DNA of 64,000 bases from assembly GCF_004912275.1 (NCBI RefSeq), contig NZ_STGY01000047.1, positions 9,217-73,216 of the forward strand, written 5' to 3'. This document shows, piece by piece, positions 8,897 through 17,366 of this stretch. The position numbers and the translations under genes are program-made. The DNA comes from Glycomyces buryatensis. Its GTDB lineage: Bacteria; Actinomycetota; Actinomycetes; Mycobacteriales; Micromonosporaceae. The notes below the pieces were generated by a model. It saw only the letters and a list, made by a program, of their open reading frames with translations. It made no database searches and had not been told where the DNA came from. Each line of letters opens with the position of its first letter. Positions within the stretch are counted from its first letter, which is position 1.

Positions 8897-8925
8897 ACAA
8901 CGCACGAATCGCCCCTGAGGTTACG
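8897..8925 (-). promoter_or_regulatory. Putative BldN-dependent promoter of rsbN
   Basis: On the minus strand: CGTAAC (-35) at 8925-8920, a 17-nt spacer, then CGTTGT (-10) at 8902-8897. As I recall it, the Streptomyces BldN consensus is CGTAAC...CGTTGA, so this differs at one base. The predicted transcription start is about 40 nt before the rsbN start codon. It would let BldN switch on its own inhibitor. Confidence 0.65.
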
Positions 8926-8994
8926 GCCTGGCCGGGCTCGGGCCCGGCAGTGTGGGTCGTGACATAGGGCCGAGGCCCTGGTTAGACGGGTTGG

Positions 8995-9010
8995 TGTCGG
9001 GTTCCCGACA
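8995..9010. promoter_or_regulatory. Palindrome TGTCGGGTTCCCGACA in the bldN-rsbN gap
   Basis: Identical arms to the palindrome at 1328-1343, with TT instead of TA at the centre. It lies about 35 bp past the bldN stop. It could be an operator acting on rsbN, or a short hairpin ending bldN transcripts (TGTCGG stem, four-base loop). Confidence 0.4.
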
Positions 9011-9043
9011 TTCCGAGATTTTTTCGGCGTCTCAGCCGCGGAA

Positions 9044-9847
9044 TCAGCCGCGGAAGCCGTCGGGCAGCAGCCGGGCGAGGGTCCGCACGGCCCGGTACTG
9101 CAATGCCTTGACCGCGCCCTCGTTCTTGCCCATGGTGCGGGCGGTCTCGGCGACGGTGAACCCTTGGAGGAACCGCAGGACAATGCATTCCTGCTGGTCG
9201 GGGTTGAGCTTCTTGACCGCCGTCAGCAGGGTCGCGTTGGTCAGCTTCTCCAGCGCGGCGGTCTCGGGAGAGGTGGACGGGTCGGTCTCGGCGGTGTCGG
9301 CGCCGAGGACGTCGGGTTTGGCGATCTCGAGCCGGTAGCGACCGGACTTGAAGTGGTCGACCACGAGGTTGCGTGCGATGGTCACGAGCCAGGCCCCGAA
9401 GGCCCGGCCCTGCCACGAGAAGCTGGAGATGCGCCGCAGCGCGCGCAGGAAGGTCTCTGAGGCGAGGTCCTCGGCGAGCTGGGCGTTGTTGACGCGGAAG
9501 TAGATGTAGCGGTAGACGGTCTCGTTGTAGCGGTCGTAGATCTCGCCGAAGGCGCTGGCGTCGCCGTCCTGGGCGCGTGCGACCAGCTGGGCGACCTCCT
9601 CGCCGTCGGCCTGGTCCTCGGTGTCCTTCCCGGGCGAGGTGCCAGGCGAGGCACCCGCGACCGGAGTCTGGGAGCCGGCGCCGACCGAATGCTGCTCGGC
9701 GGTGCCGGTGTTCAGGCTCATGACGGTCCAGAGCACCTGCCGTAGGTGATCCATGGCGGTCTCGGGCGACGACAGGACGCCGGCAAAGGCGCTGCCGCGC
9801 AGGAAGGGGGCGGTGTGTGTTGTGAGCGTCGGTGCAATACCGGGCAC
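9044..9847 (-). CDS. bldN: BldN-type developmental ECF sigma factor
   Basis: 267 residues. Region 2 (SAFGEIYDRYNETVYRYIYF, TFLRALRRISSFSWQGR) and region 4 (QQECIVLRFLQGFTVAETAR, GKNEGAVKALQYRAVR) closely match Streptomyces BldN as I know it. An extension of about 86 residues precedes region 2, as in Streptomyces pro-BldN, where it is removed by proteolysis. BldN directs aerial-mycelium and spore genes. The GTG start is supported by GAGGAGG 6-7 nt upstream. The context, with rsbN downstream and rex-hemACDB divergent, is the same as in Streptomyces coelicolor. Orthology is strongly supported; the processing is inferred. Confidence 0.92.
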   Translation of the reverse strand: MPGIAPTLTTHTAPFLRGSAFAGVLSSPETAMDHLRQVLWTVMSLNTGTAEQHSVGAGSQTPVAGASPGTSPGKDTEDQADGEEVAQLVARAQDGDASAFGEIYDRYNETVYRYIYFRVNNAQLAEDLASETFLRALRRISSFSWQGRAFGAWLVTIARNLVVDHFKSGRYRLEIAKPDVLGADTAETDPSTSPETAALEKLTNATLLTAVKKLNPDQQECIVLRFLQGFTVAETARTMGKNEGAVKALQYRAVRTLARLLPDGFRG

Positions 9848-10183
9848 TAGTGGCCTCCTCGTGTGAGGGGTCGGGCCGAGTCATGCGATCGGGTCCCGCA
9901 GGGACTGACCCGCCTGAGTTTAGGAATCGAGGCGGCCGGAGCGACGGATTTGACGTCGGCGTGTCGCCGACGGTGACGGCTTGGGCACGATTGATGTCGG
10001 GCTCTGCACGGCCGGTCGGCGTACCCTTCGATGCGGGGGCGGAATCCCACCATTACCTCCCCAGATGTTCGGCGGTCCGAGGTCACGGACCCGTTCGAGC
10101 TCAATAGTGATCGAGGAATGACGGAGGGTGTCGCACAAGCTGTGCGACGTCGATTCCGGACGCGCGATTGGGGAGAGACCAGG

Positions 10184-10426
10184 GTGAGCAGGCTGACGTT
10201 GCTGACTACAAGGGATTGCCATCTGTGCGGTGCGGCGCGCGCCGATCTCGATCGCGTCACCGCGGCCACGGGCCAGGCGTGGGCCGAGGTCGACGTGGCC
10301 GACGACCCCGAGATGGCCCGCGAGTACGGCGACCGGCTGCCGGTGGTCCTGCTGGACGGCGCCGAGCACGGCTACTGGGACGTCGACGTGCCGAGGCTGG
10401 TGCGCGACCTCGGCGGCGCGTCCTAA
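10184..10426 (+). CDS. Glutaredoxin-like (DUF836-type) small protein
   Basis: About 80 residues with a thioredoxin-like fold. The redox motif is CHLC near the N-terminus (TTRDCHLCGAAR), followed by the cis-proline segment LPVVLLDG. The GTG start (VSRLTLL) is preceded by GGGGAGAGACC; the frame is open further upstream, but that sequence lacks protein character. The gene occupies the usual place between bldN and rex in this conserved neighbourhood. The partner and substrate are unknown. The 282 bp to rex shows no clear Rex operator. Confidence 0.8.
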   Translation: MSRLTLLTTRDCHLCGAARADLDRVTAATGQAWAEVDVADDPEMAREYGDRLPVVLLDGAEHGYWDVDVPRLVRDLGGAS

Positions 10427-10708
10427 GGAGTCAGTCGATCGGGTGACGCGGCGACGCGCCGAATATTTTCAGTTCCGGTCATCGACGGACCTTTCCGGGC
10501 AAACTGGGTGACGACGGCGGCTCGTAGGGCAGCGTCGAGTTTCGGTACAGCCGGGCCATGCCCGGTGTTACGGGGGTGTACCGCAACCCGCGCCCGCGAG
10601 CCGCCGAGTCCGTGCACGGAGGGTAAGCACCGCCTGTGCGCTCCCTCATTCGAACCGGGTCCTAAGCTGAGGTCTTCCACAGCCCAGTGCGACGAACCTG
10701 GAGCTTCA

Positions 10709-11419
10709 TTGACGACGACCGGCGAAGGCACCGAGAGCGAGCTAGTCCCCACACCTGTCACGAAGGCCGCCGATCTCCCGGCGGCCACTGTTCGCCGCCT
10801 GCCCGAATACCTCCGGGCCCTCTCGGCGCTCACCGACGCCGGCGTCGAGACGGTCTCCTCCGAGACGCTCGCGGCCACCTGCGGGGTCAATTCGGCGATG
10901 CTCCGCAAGGACCTCTCCCAGCTCGGCGCCTCCGGCATGCGCGGCGTCGGCTACAACGCCGCCGCCCTGGCCACCCATATCGCGGGCGTGCTCGGTCTCA
11001 CCGACGACTCCCGCGTCGCCATCATCGGCCTTGGGCACCTTGGCCAAGCGCTCGCCCGATATCCCGGTTTCTCCAATCGCGGCTTCGACGTCGTTGGCCT
11101 TTTCGACGCTGACCAGGGCATCATTGGCAAGGACCTCGACGGAGTCCGGGTGCGCGACGTGGCGCTCCTGGCGGAGGCGGTACGTGACGAAGGCATCAAC
11201 ATAGGGGTGATCGCCACACCTGAAGCGGCCGCGCAACACGTGGCCGATCTGCTCGTAGATGCTGGTGTCACAAGCATTCTCAACTTCGCGCCGTGTGTCT
11301 TGGCAGTGCCGGAGGGCGTAGCGGTCCGCAAGGTCGACCTCGCGGTCGAACTGCAGATCCTCTCCTTCCACGAACACCACAAGACCCTAGGGCGTCAAGA
11401 GACGGGAACGGTGAAGTGA
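10709..11419 (+). CDS. rex: Redox-sensing transcriptional repressor Rex
   Basis: 236 residues. An N-terminal winged helix (ATVRRLPEYLRALSAL, SETLAATCGVNSAMLRKDLS) is followed by a Rossmann NAD(H)-binding domain (VAIIGLGHLGQALA, near residue 106) and a C-terminal swapped helix. Rex releases DNA when the NADH/NAD+ ratio rises and controls respiratory and haem genes. The start is TTG at 10709 (LTTTGEGTE) with GGAG five nt upstream; the frame is open 67 codons earlier, but that part is not Rex-like. The stop overlaps the hemA start by 3 nt, so rex heads the haem operon. Confidence 0.93.
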   Translation: MTTTGEGTESELVPTPVTKAADLPAATVRRLPEYLRALSALTDAGVETVSSETLAATCGVNSAMLRKDLSQLGASGMRGVGYNAAALATHIAGVLGLTDDSRVAIIGLGHLGQALARYPGFSNRGFDVVGLFDADQGIIGKDLDGVRVRDVALLAEAVRDEGINIGVIATPEAAAQHVADLLVDAGVTSILNFAPCVLAVPEGVAVRKVDLAVELQILSFHEHHKTLGRQETGTVK

Positions 11420-12738
11420 ACCTCCTGGTAGTCGGTATCTCGCACCGCAGTGCGGCGGTCGAGACCCTGGAACGCCTCGCGGTGGACACCGCTGGAGGCA
11501 CGCGGGTGGCCGAGCAGCTCCTGCGCGGCGGCGACGTGCGCGAGGCGGTGGTGCTGTCGACCTGCAACCGCGTCGAGGTCTACGCGGCGGCCGCCACCTT
11601 CCACGGCGGCCTGTCCGCGATCGTCGACGAGCTGCACCGCCTCTGGGGCCTCGGCGAGACCGACGCCGACTTCGACTTCGCCTCCTGCGGGTACGTACGC
11701 CACGGCGCCGACGCCGTCGCCCACACCTTCCGCGTCGCCGCCGGACTCGACTCGATGGTCGCCGGCGAACCCCAGATCCTGGGCCAGCTGCGCGACGCCT
11801 ACGACACCGCCCGCGAGGCCGACCTCGTCGGCCGCCACCTCCACGAGCTGTTCCAGCAGGCGCTGCGCGTCGGCAAGCGGGTCCACGCCGAGACCGACGT
11901 CGACGCCGCCGCCCCCTCCGTCGTCACCGCCGCACTCGCCTTGGCGGAGAAGGAACTCGGGCGCCCCATCGCCGAGACCGACGCCGCCGTCGTCGGCGCG
12001 GGCGCCATGGGCGGCCTCGCCACCGCGACCCTCGCCCGAGCGGGCACCGCCAGCCTCGCCGTCGCCAACCGCGACGGCGGCAAGGCCCACCGCCTCGCCG
12101 TCGAATACGGCGCGACCCCGGCCTCCTACGACGACCTCGCCGAGCTGGCGAGCGGCGTCGACCTGCTGGTATGCGCGACCGCCTCGTCCGCGCCGATCCT
12201 CCACGCCACCGACCTCGCGAATCGGCGGGAGAAGCTGGTGGTGTGCGACCTGGCCCTGCCGCGCGACGTCGCCGAGGACGTCGCCGCGCTCGACGGCGTC
12301 AGCGTCATCGACATCGCCCAGATCCAGCGCTCCGACGCCACCGGCGCCGGGGCCGAGACCCTCGCCGAGGTCGAGCGCCTCCTCAGCGAGGAGATCGCCG
12401 CCTACAACGACGCGCTGCGGGCCGACGCCGTCACCCCGACCGTCGCCGCCCTGCGCTCGGCCGCCGCCGACATCGTCGAGGCCGAGCTCTCCCGCGTCGC
12501 CCGCCGCGGCGACTTCACCGACGACCAGCGCGCCGAGGTCGCCCGCACCGTCCACCGCGTCGTCCAGCGCCTCCTCCACGAGCCGACGGTCCGCGTCCGC
12601 GAACTCGCCGGCCAGCCCGGCGCCCCCGACTACGCCAAGGCCCTGCGAGACCTCTTCGACCTCGACCCGAACGCCCTCGACGAATCGCACGACACCGCCC
12701 TGACGCAAGCTCTCAAGATCAAGCCGGAAGGAAAGTAA
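11416..12738 (+). CDS. hemA: Glutamyl-tRNA reductase
   Basis: 440 residues. It reduces glutamyl-tRNA(Glu) to glutamate-1-semialdehyde, the first committed step of C5 haem synthesis. The catalytic Cys50 is in STCNRVEVYA, with GISHRSA near the N-terminus. The NADPH site is VVGAGAMGG and the C-terminal dimerisation helices are present. The GTG start overlaps the rex stop (GTGA), so the genes are translationally coupled. hemC follows after 4 nt. The glutamate-semialdehyde aminotransferase hemL is not in the window. Confidence 0.96.
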   Translation: MNLLVVGISHRSAAVETLERLAVDTAGGTRVAEQLLRGGDVREAVVLSTCNRVEVYAAAATFHGGLSAIVDELHRLWGLGETDADFDFASCGYVRHGADAVAHTFRVAAGLDSMVAGEPQILGQLRDAYDTAREADLVGRHLHELFQQALRVGKRVHAETDVDAAAPSVVTAALALAEKELGRPIAETDAAVVGAGAMGGLATATLARAGTASLAVANRDGGKAHRLAVEYGATPASYDDLAELASGVDLLVCATASSAPILHATDLANRREKLVVCDLALPRDVAEDVAALDGVSVIDIAQIQRSDATGAGAETLAEVERLLSEEIAAYNDALRADAVTPTVAALRSAAADIVEAELSRVARRGDFTDDQRAEVARTVHRVVQRLLHEPTVRVRELAGQPGAPDYAKALRDLFDLDPNALDESHDTALTQALKIKPEGK

Positions 12739-12742
12739 TACT

Positions 12743-13684
12743 GTGATTCGCGTCGGCACAAGGGGATCGAAACTCGCGCTCGCACAAAGCCAGATGGTCG
12801 CCGACGAGATCGAACGCGTCTCAGGCGAGAAGACCGAACTGGTCGAGATCAAGACCACCGGCGACGGCACCACCGTCCCCGTCGCCCAGCTCGGCGTCGG
12901 CGTGTTCGTCAACCAGCTGCGCGACGCACTGGAGAACGGGTCGATCGACATCGCCGTCCACTCCTACAAGGACCTGCCCACGCAGCAGCCCGAACACCTG
13001 GTCATCGCCGTGCCGCCCCGCGCCGACGCGCGCGACGTCCTCATCGCCTCCCAGGGCCGCACCCTCGCCGAACTCGGGCCCGGCGCCCGCATCGGCACCG
13101 GCTCCCCGCGGCGCATCAGCCAGCTGCTGGCCCTCGGCCGAGACTTCGAATGCGTCCCGATCCGCGGCAATATCGACACTCGTATCGGTCGCGTCGGCGA
13201 CGACCTCGACGCCGTCGTCATCGCCGCCGCGGGCCTCAAACGGGTGAGCCGAGAGCAGGAGATCACGGAATACCTGGACCCACTAGTGATGCTCCCCGCC
13301 CCCGCACAAGGGGCGTTGGCGGTCGAATGCCGCAAAGCGGACAAGACATCTGCGCGCATTTCTAGTATGCTCAACGACCGGTACTCACAAGCCGCGGTCG
13401 CCGCCGAACGCGGCCTTCTCGCGCGACTCGAAGCAGGATGCAGCGCACCAGTCGCCGCTCTCGCCGATGTCTCGGAAGGCTCAGCGCCGGGAGAGATCGA
13501 CTTGTACCTACGGGGGGCGGCATTCGCCGTCGACGGCACCGTAACCGAACGACTCTCGACCACCGCGACCCTCAGGGACGCGGAAGCCGGAGACCTGGCG
13601 GCCCAAGCCGCCGAGGTGGGGAAGGCATTGGCCGAGGATTTGCTCGCGGGCGGCGCCGAGCAACTATTGAAGTCAGAACTTTAA
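12743..13684 (+). CDS. hemC: Porphobilinogen deaminase (hydroxymethylbilane synthase)
   Basis: 313 residues. It joins four porphobilinogens into hydroxymethylbilane. It shows RVGTRGSKLALAQS at the N-terminus, HSYKDLPT, RGNIDTRI, and the dipyrromethane-cofactor cysteine Cys233 in EAGCSAPVAA. The start is GTG, 4 nt after hemA, with a GGAAGGA ribosome-binding site inside the hemA end. It is followed by hemD after 26 nt. Confidence 0.96.
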   Translation: MIRVGTRGSKLALAQSQMVADEIERVSGEKTELVEIKTTGDGTTVPVAQLGVGVFVNQLRDALENGSIDIAVHSYKDLPTQQPEHLVIAVPPRADARDVLIASQGRTLAELGPGARIGTGSPRRISQLLALGRDFECVPIRGNIDTRIGRVGDDLDAVVIAAAGLKRVSREQEITEYLDPLVMLPAPAQGALAVECRKADKTSARISSMLNDRYSQAAVAAERGLLARLEAGCSAPVAALADVSEGSAPGEIDLYLRGAAFAVDGTVTERLSTTATLRDAEAGDLAAQAAEVGKALAEDLLAGGAEQLLKSEL

Positions 13685-13710
13685 CGCAGACGATTGTTGA
13701 TGGAGAGAAC

Positions 13711-15291
13711 ATGACCAGTGCCCGTAAGCTGGTGGGCCGCGTGCGATTCGTCGGGACCGGCCCAGGCGATCCGGGACTGCTGACCAAGCGCGCCCTCGAC
13801 GCCATCCGCGAAGCCGACCGCGTCTACTATGACCGGTCGCTCCCGCAGTCGCTCATCGAGGCCGCCAAGGAACTCACCGGGGACGAGGGCAAGCTCAAAC
13901 TGATCGAGTCCTCCCCGAGCGACCAGGGCAAGCTCATGGCCGCCGCCGCCCGGGAGGGCGAGAACATCGCCCGCCTGATCGTCGGCGACGCCTACCCGAA
14001 CCGCCTGGCCAAGATCGAGATCCGGGCCGCCAGCGCCGAGGAAGCGCGCTTCGAGGTCATCCCGGGGATGAGCCACGCGCAGGCCGTCGCGGTCTACGCG
14101 GGCATGCCGCCCGGCGAGGTCCGCACCGTCATCGACATCGACGACATCGCGTCGTTGGAGCCGTTCGCGCTGGCCGACGCGGTCAAGCGCGGCAGCCTCA
14201 CGGTCACCGCCGACGTCTCGGACCTGTCCAGCCTGCGCGACATCCTGCTCGCGGGCGGGGTGTCGGGTGAGACGGCCGTGGCCGTGACCGGCGATGCGAC
14301 CGGCGAGACCGAGTACACCACCACCTCCTCCGTGGACACGTTCGTGGAGGCGGCGCTCGGCTATGCCGGGCAGGTCGTCCTCACCATCGGTCCCGGTGTC
14401 GAGGACCGCCTCGAACTGGCCTGGTGGGAGTCGCGTCCGCTGTACGGCTGGAAGGTGCTCATTCCGCGCACGAAGGAGCAGTCCGGCGTCATGTCGGAGC
14501 GCCTGCGCGCCTATGGCGCCATCCCGTGCGAGGTGCCGACGATCGCCGTCGAGCCGCCGCGCACCCCGGCCCAGATGGAGCGGTCCATCAAGGGCCTCGT
14601 CGACGGCCGTTACGCGTGGATCGTGTTCACCAGCCAGAACTCGGTGAAGGCGATCTGGGAGAAGTTCAAGGAGCACGGGCTCGACGCCCGCGCCTTCGGT
14701 GGCCTGCGCATCGCCTGCATCGGCGAGGCGACGGCGAACGCGGTGCGAGAGTTCGGCATCGAGCCGGAGCTCCTGCCGTCGGGCCAGCAGTCCTCGGAGG
14801 GCCTGCTGGAGGTCTTCCCGCCGCACGACCCGATCCTGGACATGGTCGGCCGGGTGCTCTTGCCGCGCGCTGACATTGCCACGGAGACTTTGGTTTCGGG
14901 GCTGACCGAGCGCGGCTGGGAGGTCGACGACGTCACGGCGTACCGCACGGTGCGCGCCTCGCCGCCGGCCGCCGAGATCCGCGACGCGATCAAGTCCGGT
15001 GGTTTCGACGCGGTGCTGTTCACCTCGTCTTCGACGGTGCGGAACCTGGTCGGCATCGCCGGCAAGCCGCACCAGCGGACCGTAGTGGCCTGCATCGGTC
15101 CGGCCACCTCGGACACCGCGATCGAGTTCGGTCTGCGCGTGGACGCCAAGCCGGACAACGCTTCCGTTCCCGACCTGATCGAGTCGCTCGCCGAGTACGC
15201 CGTGGAGCTGAAGCAGCGCCTGGCCGAGGGCCCGATCAAGACCCGACGCGGCCAGAAGGTGCAAGGCCCGACCGCGCTCAGGTTCCGCTGA
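13711..15291 (+). CDS. hemD: HemD: degenerate uroporphyrinogen methylase domain fused to uroporphyrinogen-III synthase
   Basis: 526 residues. Residues 1 to about 240 resemble a tetrapyrrole methylase (VRFVGTGPGDPGLLTKRAL) but lack the usual RLKGGDPFxFGRGGEE loop; IVGDAYPNRLAK stands in its place. Catalytic methylation by this half is therefore doubtful. The C-terminal half is uroporphyrinogen-III synthase (WKVLIPRTKEQSG, FTSQNSV, FTSSSTVRNL), which closes hydroxymethylbilane to uroporphyrinogen III. The same fusion is usual in actinobacteria. The start is an ATG with TGGAGAG; the frame is open further upstream inside hemC but that overlap is not coding. Confidence 0.93.
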   Translation: MTSARKLVGRVRFVGTGPGDPGLLTKRALDAIREADRVYYDRSLPQSLIEAAKELTGDEGKLKLIESSPSDQGKLMAAAAREGENIARLIVGDAYPNRLAKIEIRAASAEEARFEVIPGMSHAQAVAVYAGMPPGEVRTVIDIDDIASLEPFALADAVKRGSLTVTADVSDLSSLRDILLAGGVSGETAVAVTGDATGETEYTTTSSVDTFVEAALGYAGQVVLTIGPGVEDRLELAWWESRPLYGWKVLIPRTKEQSGVMSERLRAYGAIPCEVPTIAVEPPRTPAQMERSIKGLVDGRYAWIVFTSQNSVKAIWEKFKEHGLDARAFGGLRIACIGEATANAVREFGIEPELLPSGQQSSEGLLEVFPPHDPILDMVGRVLLPRADIATETLVSGLTERGWEVDDVTAYRTVRASPPAAEIRDAIKSGGFDAVLFTSSSTVRNLVGIAGKPHQRTVVACIGPATSDTAIEFGLRVDAKPDNASVPDLIESLAEYAVELKQRLAEGPIKTRRGQKVQGPTALRFR

Positions 15292-15306
15292 CGATTGATT
15301 TAGGAG

Positions 15307-16302
15307 ATGGCCGCAGTGCCGAGCCCAGCCGACTTCCCGACGATCCGTCCTCGGAGGCTGCGCCGCACTGCGGCCATTCGCCGTCTGGTGGCCGAGACCC
15401 GTGTGCATCCGGCCGATCTGGTCCTGCCCATGTTCGTCAAGGAGGGCCTGACCGAGCCGCATCCGATCGCATCGATGCCCGGGGTGTACCAGCACTCGGT
15501 GGACTCGGCGCGCAAGCTCGCGGTCGAGGCCGTGCGGGCCGGGATCGGCGGGCTCATGCCCTTCGGCATCCCCGAGGAGCGAGACGAGATCGGTTCGGGC
15601 GCAACCGATCCGGACGGGATCCTCAATGTCGCCACCCGGGCGATCCGCGATGAGGTCGGCGATGATCTGGTCCTCATTCCGGACCTGTGCCTGGACGAGT
15701 TCACCGACCACGGCCACTGTGGCGTCCTGAACGCCGACGGGTCGGTCGACAATGACACCACGCTGGAGCGCTACGCCGAGATGGGCGAGTGCCTGGCCGC
15801 GGCCGGGGCCGACCTGCTCGGCGCCTCGGGCATGATGGACGGCCAGATCGGTTACGTCCGTAAGGCTTTGGACGAGACCGGGTACACCGACACGGGGCTG
15901 CTCGCCTACGCCGCCAAGTTCGCCAGCGCGTTCTACGGCCCGTTCCGCGAGGCGGTCGAGTCGCAGCTGCAAGGCGACCGGCGCACCTATCAGCAGGACA
16001 CGCCGAACGCGACCGACGCGCTGCGGGAGATCGAGCTGGACGTGGCCGAGGGCGCGGACATCGTCATGGTCAAGCCCGCGCTGCCCTATCTGGACATCGT
16101 GCGGGCCGCCGCCGACTACTCGCCGGTTCCCGTTGCGGCCTACCACATCTCGGGCGAGTACGCGCAGATCGTCGCGGCCGCCGAGCGCGGCTGGATCGAT
16201 CGCGATGCGGCGATCCTGGAGTCGCTGACGTCGATCAAGCGGGCGGGCGCGGGCATCATCGCGACCTACGCCGCGCTCGACGCCGCCCGGCTGCTCTCGT
16301 AG
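15307..16302 (+). CDS. hemB: Delta-aminolevulinic acid dehydratase (porphobilinogen synthase)
   Basis: 331 residues. It condenses two aminolevulinates to porphobilinogen. The cysteine-rich metal-site segment [17 protein letters not shown] indicates a zinc-type enzyme. The two active-site lysines lie in [12 protein letters not shown] (near 204) and [12 protein letters not shown] (near 257). It is the last gene of the rex-hem cluster, 15 nt after hemD, with TAGGAG before the start. It converges on the araC-type gene. Confidence 0.96.
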   Translation: MAAVPSPADFPTIRPRRLRRTAAIRRLVAETRVHPADLVLPMFVKEGLTEPHPIASMPGVYQHSVDSARKLAVEAVRAGIGGLMPFGIPEERDEIGSGATDPDGILNVATRAIRDEVGDDLVLIPDLCLDEFTDHGHCGVLNADGSVDNDTTLERYAEMGECLAAAGADLLGASGMMDGQIGYVRKALDETGYTDTGLLAYAAKFASAFYGPFREAVESQLQGDRRTYQQDTPNATDALREIELDVAEGADIVMVKPALPYLDIVRAAADYSPVPVAAYHISGEYAQIVAAAERGWIDRDAAILESLTSIKRAGAGIIATYAALDAARLLS

Positions 16303-16320
16303 TCGTCAGGTCAGGCCGCG

Positions 16321-17271
16321 TCAGACCGCAGACGCACCGGCCAGGGCGCGTTCGGCGGATGTCGTTGTGGCTGCGGCGAATTCGCGCCGGTACTGCCCCG
16401 GCGCCGTACCGTGGGCGCGCTTGAACGCCTTCGCGAAGGCGAACTCTGAGCCGTAGCCGACCTCGCGCGCGACGCTGGCGAGGGTCCCGTCGCCCTCTCT
16501 CAGCAGTTTGGCGGCGGCGATCATCCGCCAGCGCGTCAGATAGGCGAGCGGGGCTTCGCCGACCAGGGCGGTGAAGCGGCGGGCGAAGTGCGCCCGGGAG
16601 AGTCCCGCGATGCGCCCCAGGTCCTCCACGGTCCATTTGCGGCCGGGGTCGGTCTGTATGGCGCGCAAGGCGTTCAGCATGGCCTCGTCGTGCAGCAGGG
16701 CGGCCCAGCCGTCGGCGTCGGGATCCTCGCCGGCCTCGGAGTACCAGGCCCGCATGGTGTAGACGAACAGGGCGTCCAGGAGCGCGGGGAGCATTGCCTC
16801 GCGGCCCTGCTCTTCGCTCTCGACCTCGGCGCTGAGCAGGTCGATCGCGGCCCGCAGCTGCGGGTGGCGGCCGAGGCGGGCGGGCACGTGGACCACTTCG
16901 GGGAGTTCGTCGAACATCGGGTGCGACCAGCCGGGCGTGAACTTGTAGATCCCGCACAGCACGGTCGCGCGGGCGCCGGGGCCGTCGATGACGGGTTTGT
17001 CGGCGGGGCCGGCGATCTCGGTCAGGGGCGTGGTGGGGTTGTCGGCGATGCCGTGGCCGCGGTCGAGGTAGAGCAGCGCGATATCGCCGACGTTCAGCCG
17101 CACCGGTTCGCCCTCCCGGGGGATCAGCCAGCACGAACCCTCAAGCACCACATGGAATGCGGCCCCGTCGATTCGCTCGTATTCGCGGCCCCAAGGTGCG
17201 TGGCGGACGAACCTGCCCGCGTCGGGGCTGCCGACGCGCAGCGCCGCGATGGTCCCGCTGAGAATGTCCAT
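16321..17271 (-). CDS. AraC-family transcriptional regulator with cupin sensor
   Basis: 316 residues. The N-terminal half is a cupin ligand-binding domain of the AraC_binding_2/Cupin_6 type (FHVVLEGSCWLIP, VGDIALLYLDRGHG). The C-terminal half holds two helix-turn-helix motifs (VEDLGRIAGLSRAHFARRFT and LASVAREVGYGSEFAFAKAFK). The start at MDILSG is chosen; an in-frame start five codons earlier is possible. It is divergent from an MFS efflux gene across an intergenic region of about 95 bp, so it probably regulates that transporter. The ligand is unknown. Confidence 0.9.
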   Translation of the reverse strand: MDILSGTIAALRVGSPDAGRFVRHAPWGREYERIDGAAFHVVLEGSCWLIPREGEPVRLNVGDIALLYLDRGHGIADNPTTPLTEIAGPADKPVIDGPGARATVLCGIYKFTPGWSHPMFDELPEVVHVPARLGRHPQLRAAIDLLSAEVESEEQGREAMLPALLDALFVYTMRAWYSEAGEDPDADGWAALLHDEAMLNALRAIQTDPGRKWTVEDLGRIAGLSRAHFARRFTALVGEAPLAYLTRWRMIAAAKLLREGDGTLASVAREVGYGSEFAFAKAFKRAHGTAPGQYRREFAAATTTSAERALAGASAV

Positions 17272-17366
17272 ACCGACAGCATACAACGCCGATGATGATA
17301 CGAAGAGACATGAATTTGAGTGCTTCGGCCATTGGGAGTCTCATCGAAGCTCCGTAGATTCAAGGC

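Noticed and set aside
10427-10708. Rex operator upstream of rex
   Set aside because: I looked for TTGTGAA-type palindromes and found none convincing, so autoregulation by Rex is not claimed.
13681-16146. 821-codon minus-strand frame opposite hemD-hemB
   Set aside because: Antisense shadow of conserved haem genes with no protein features.
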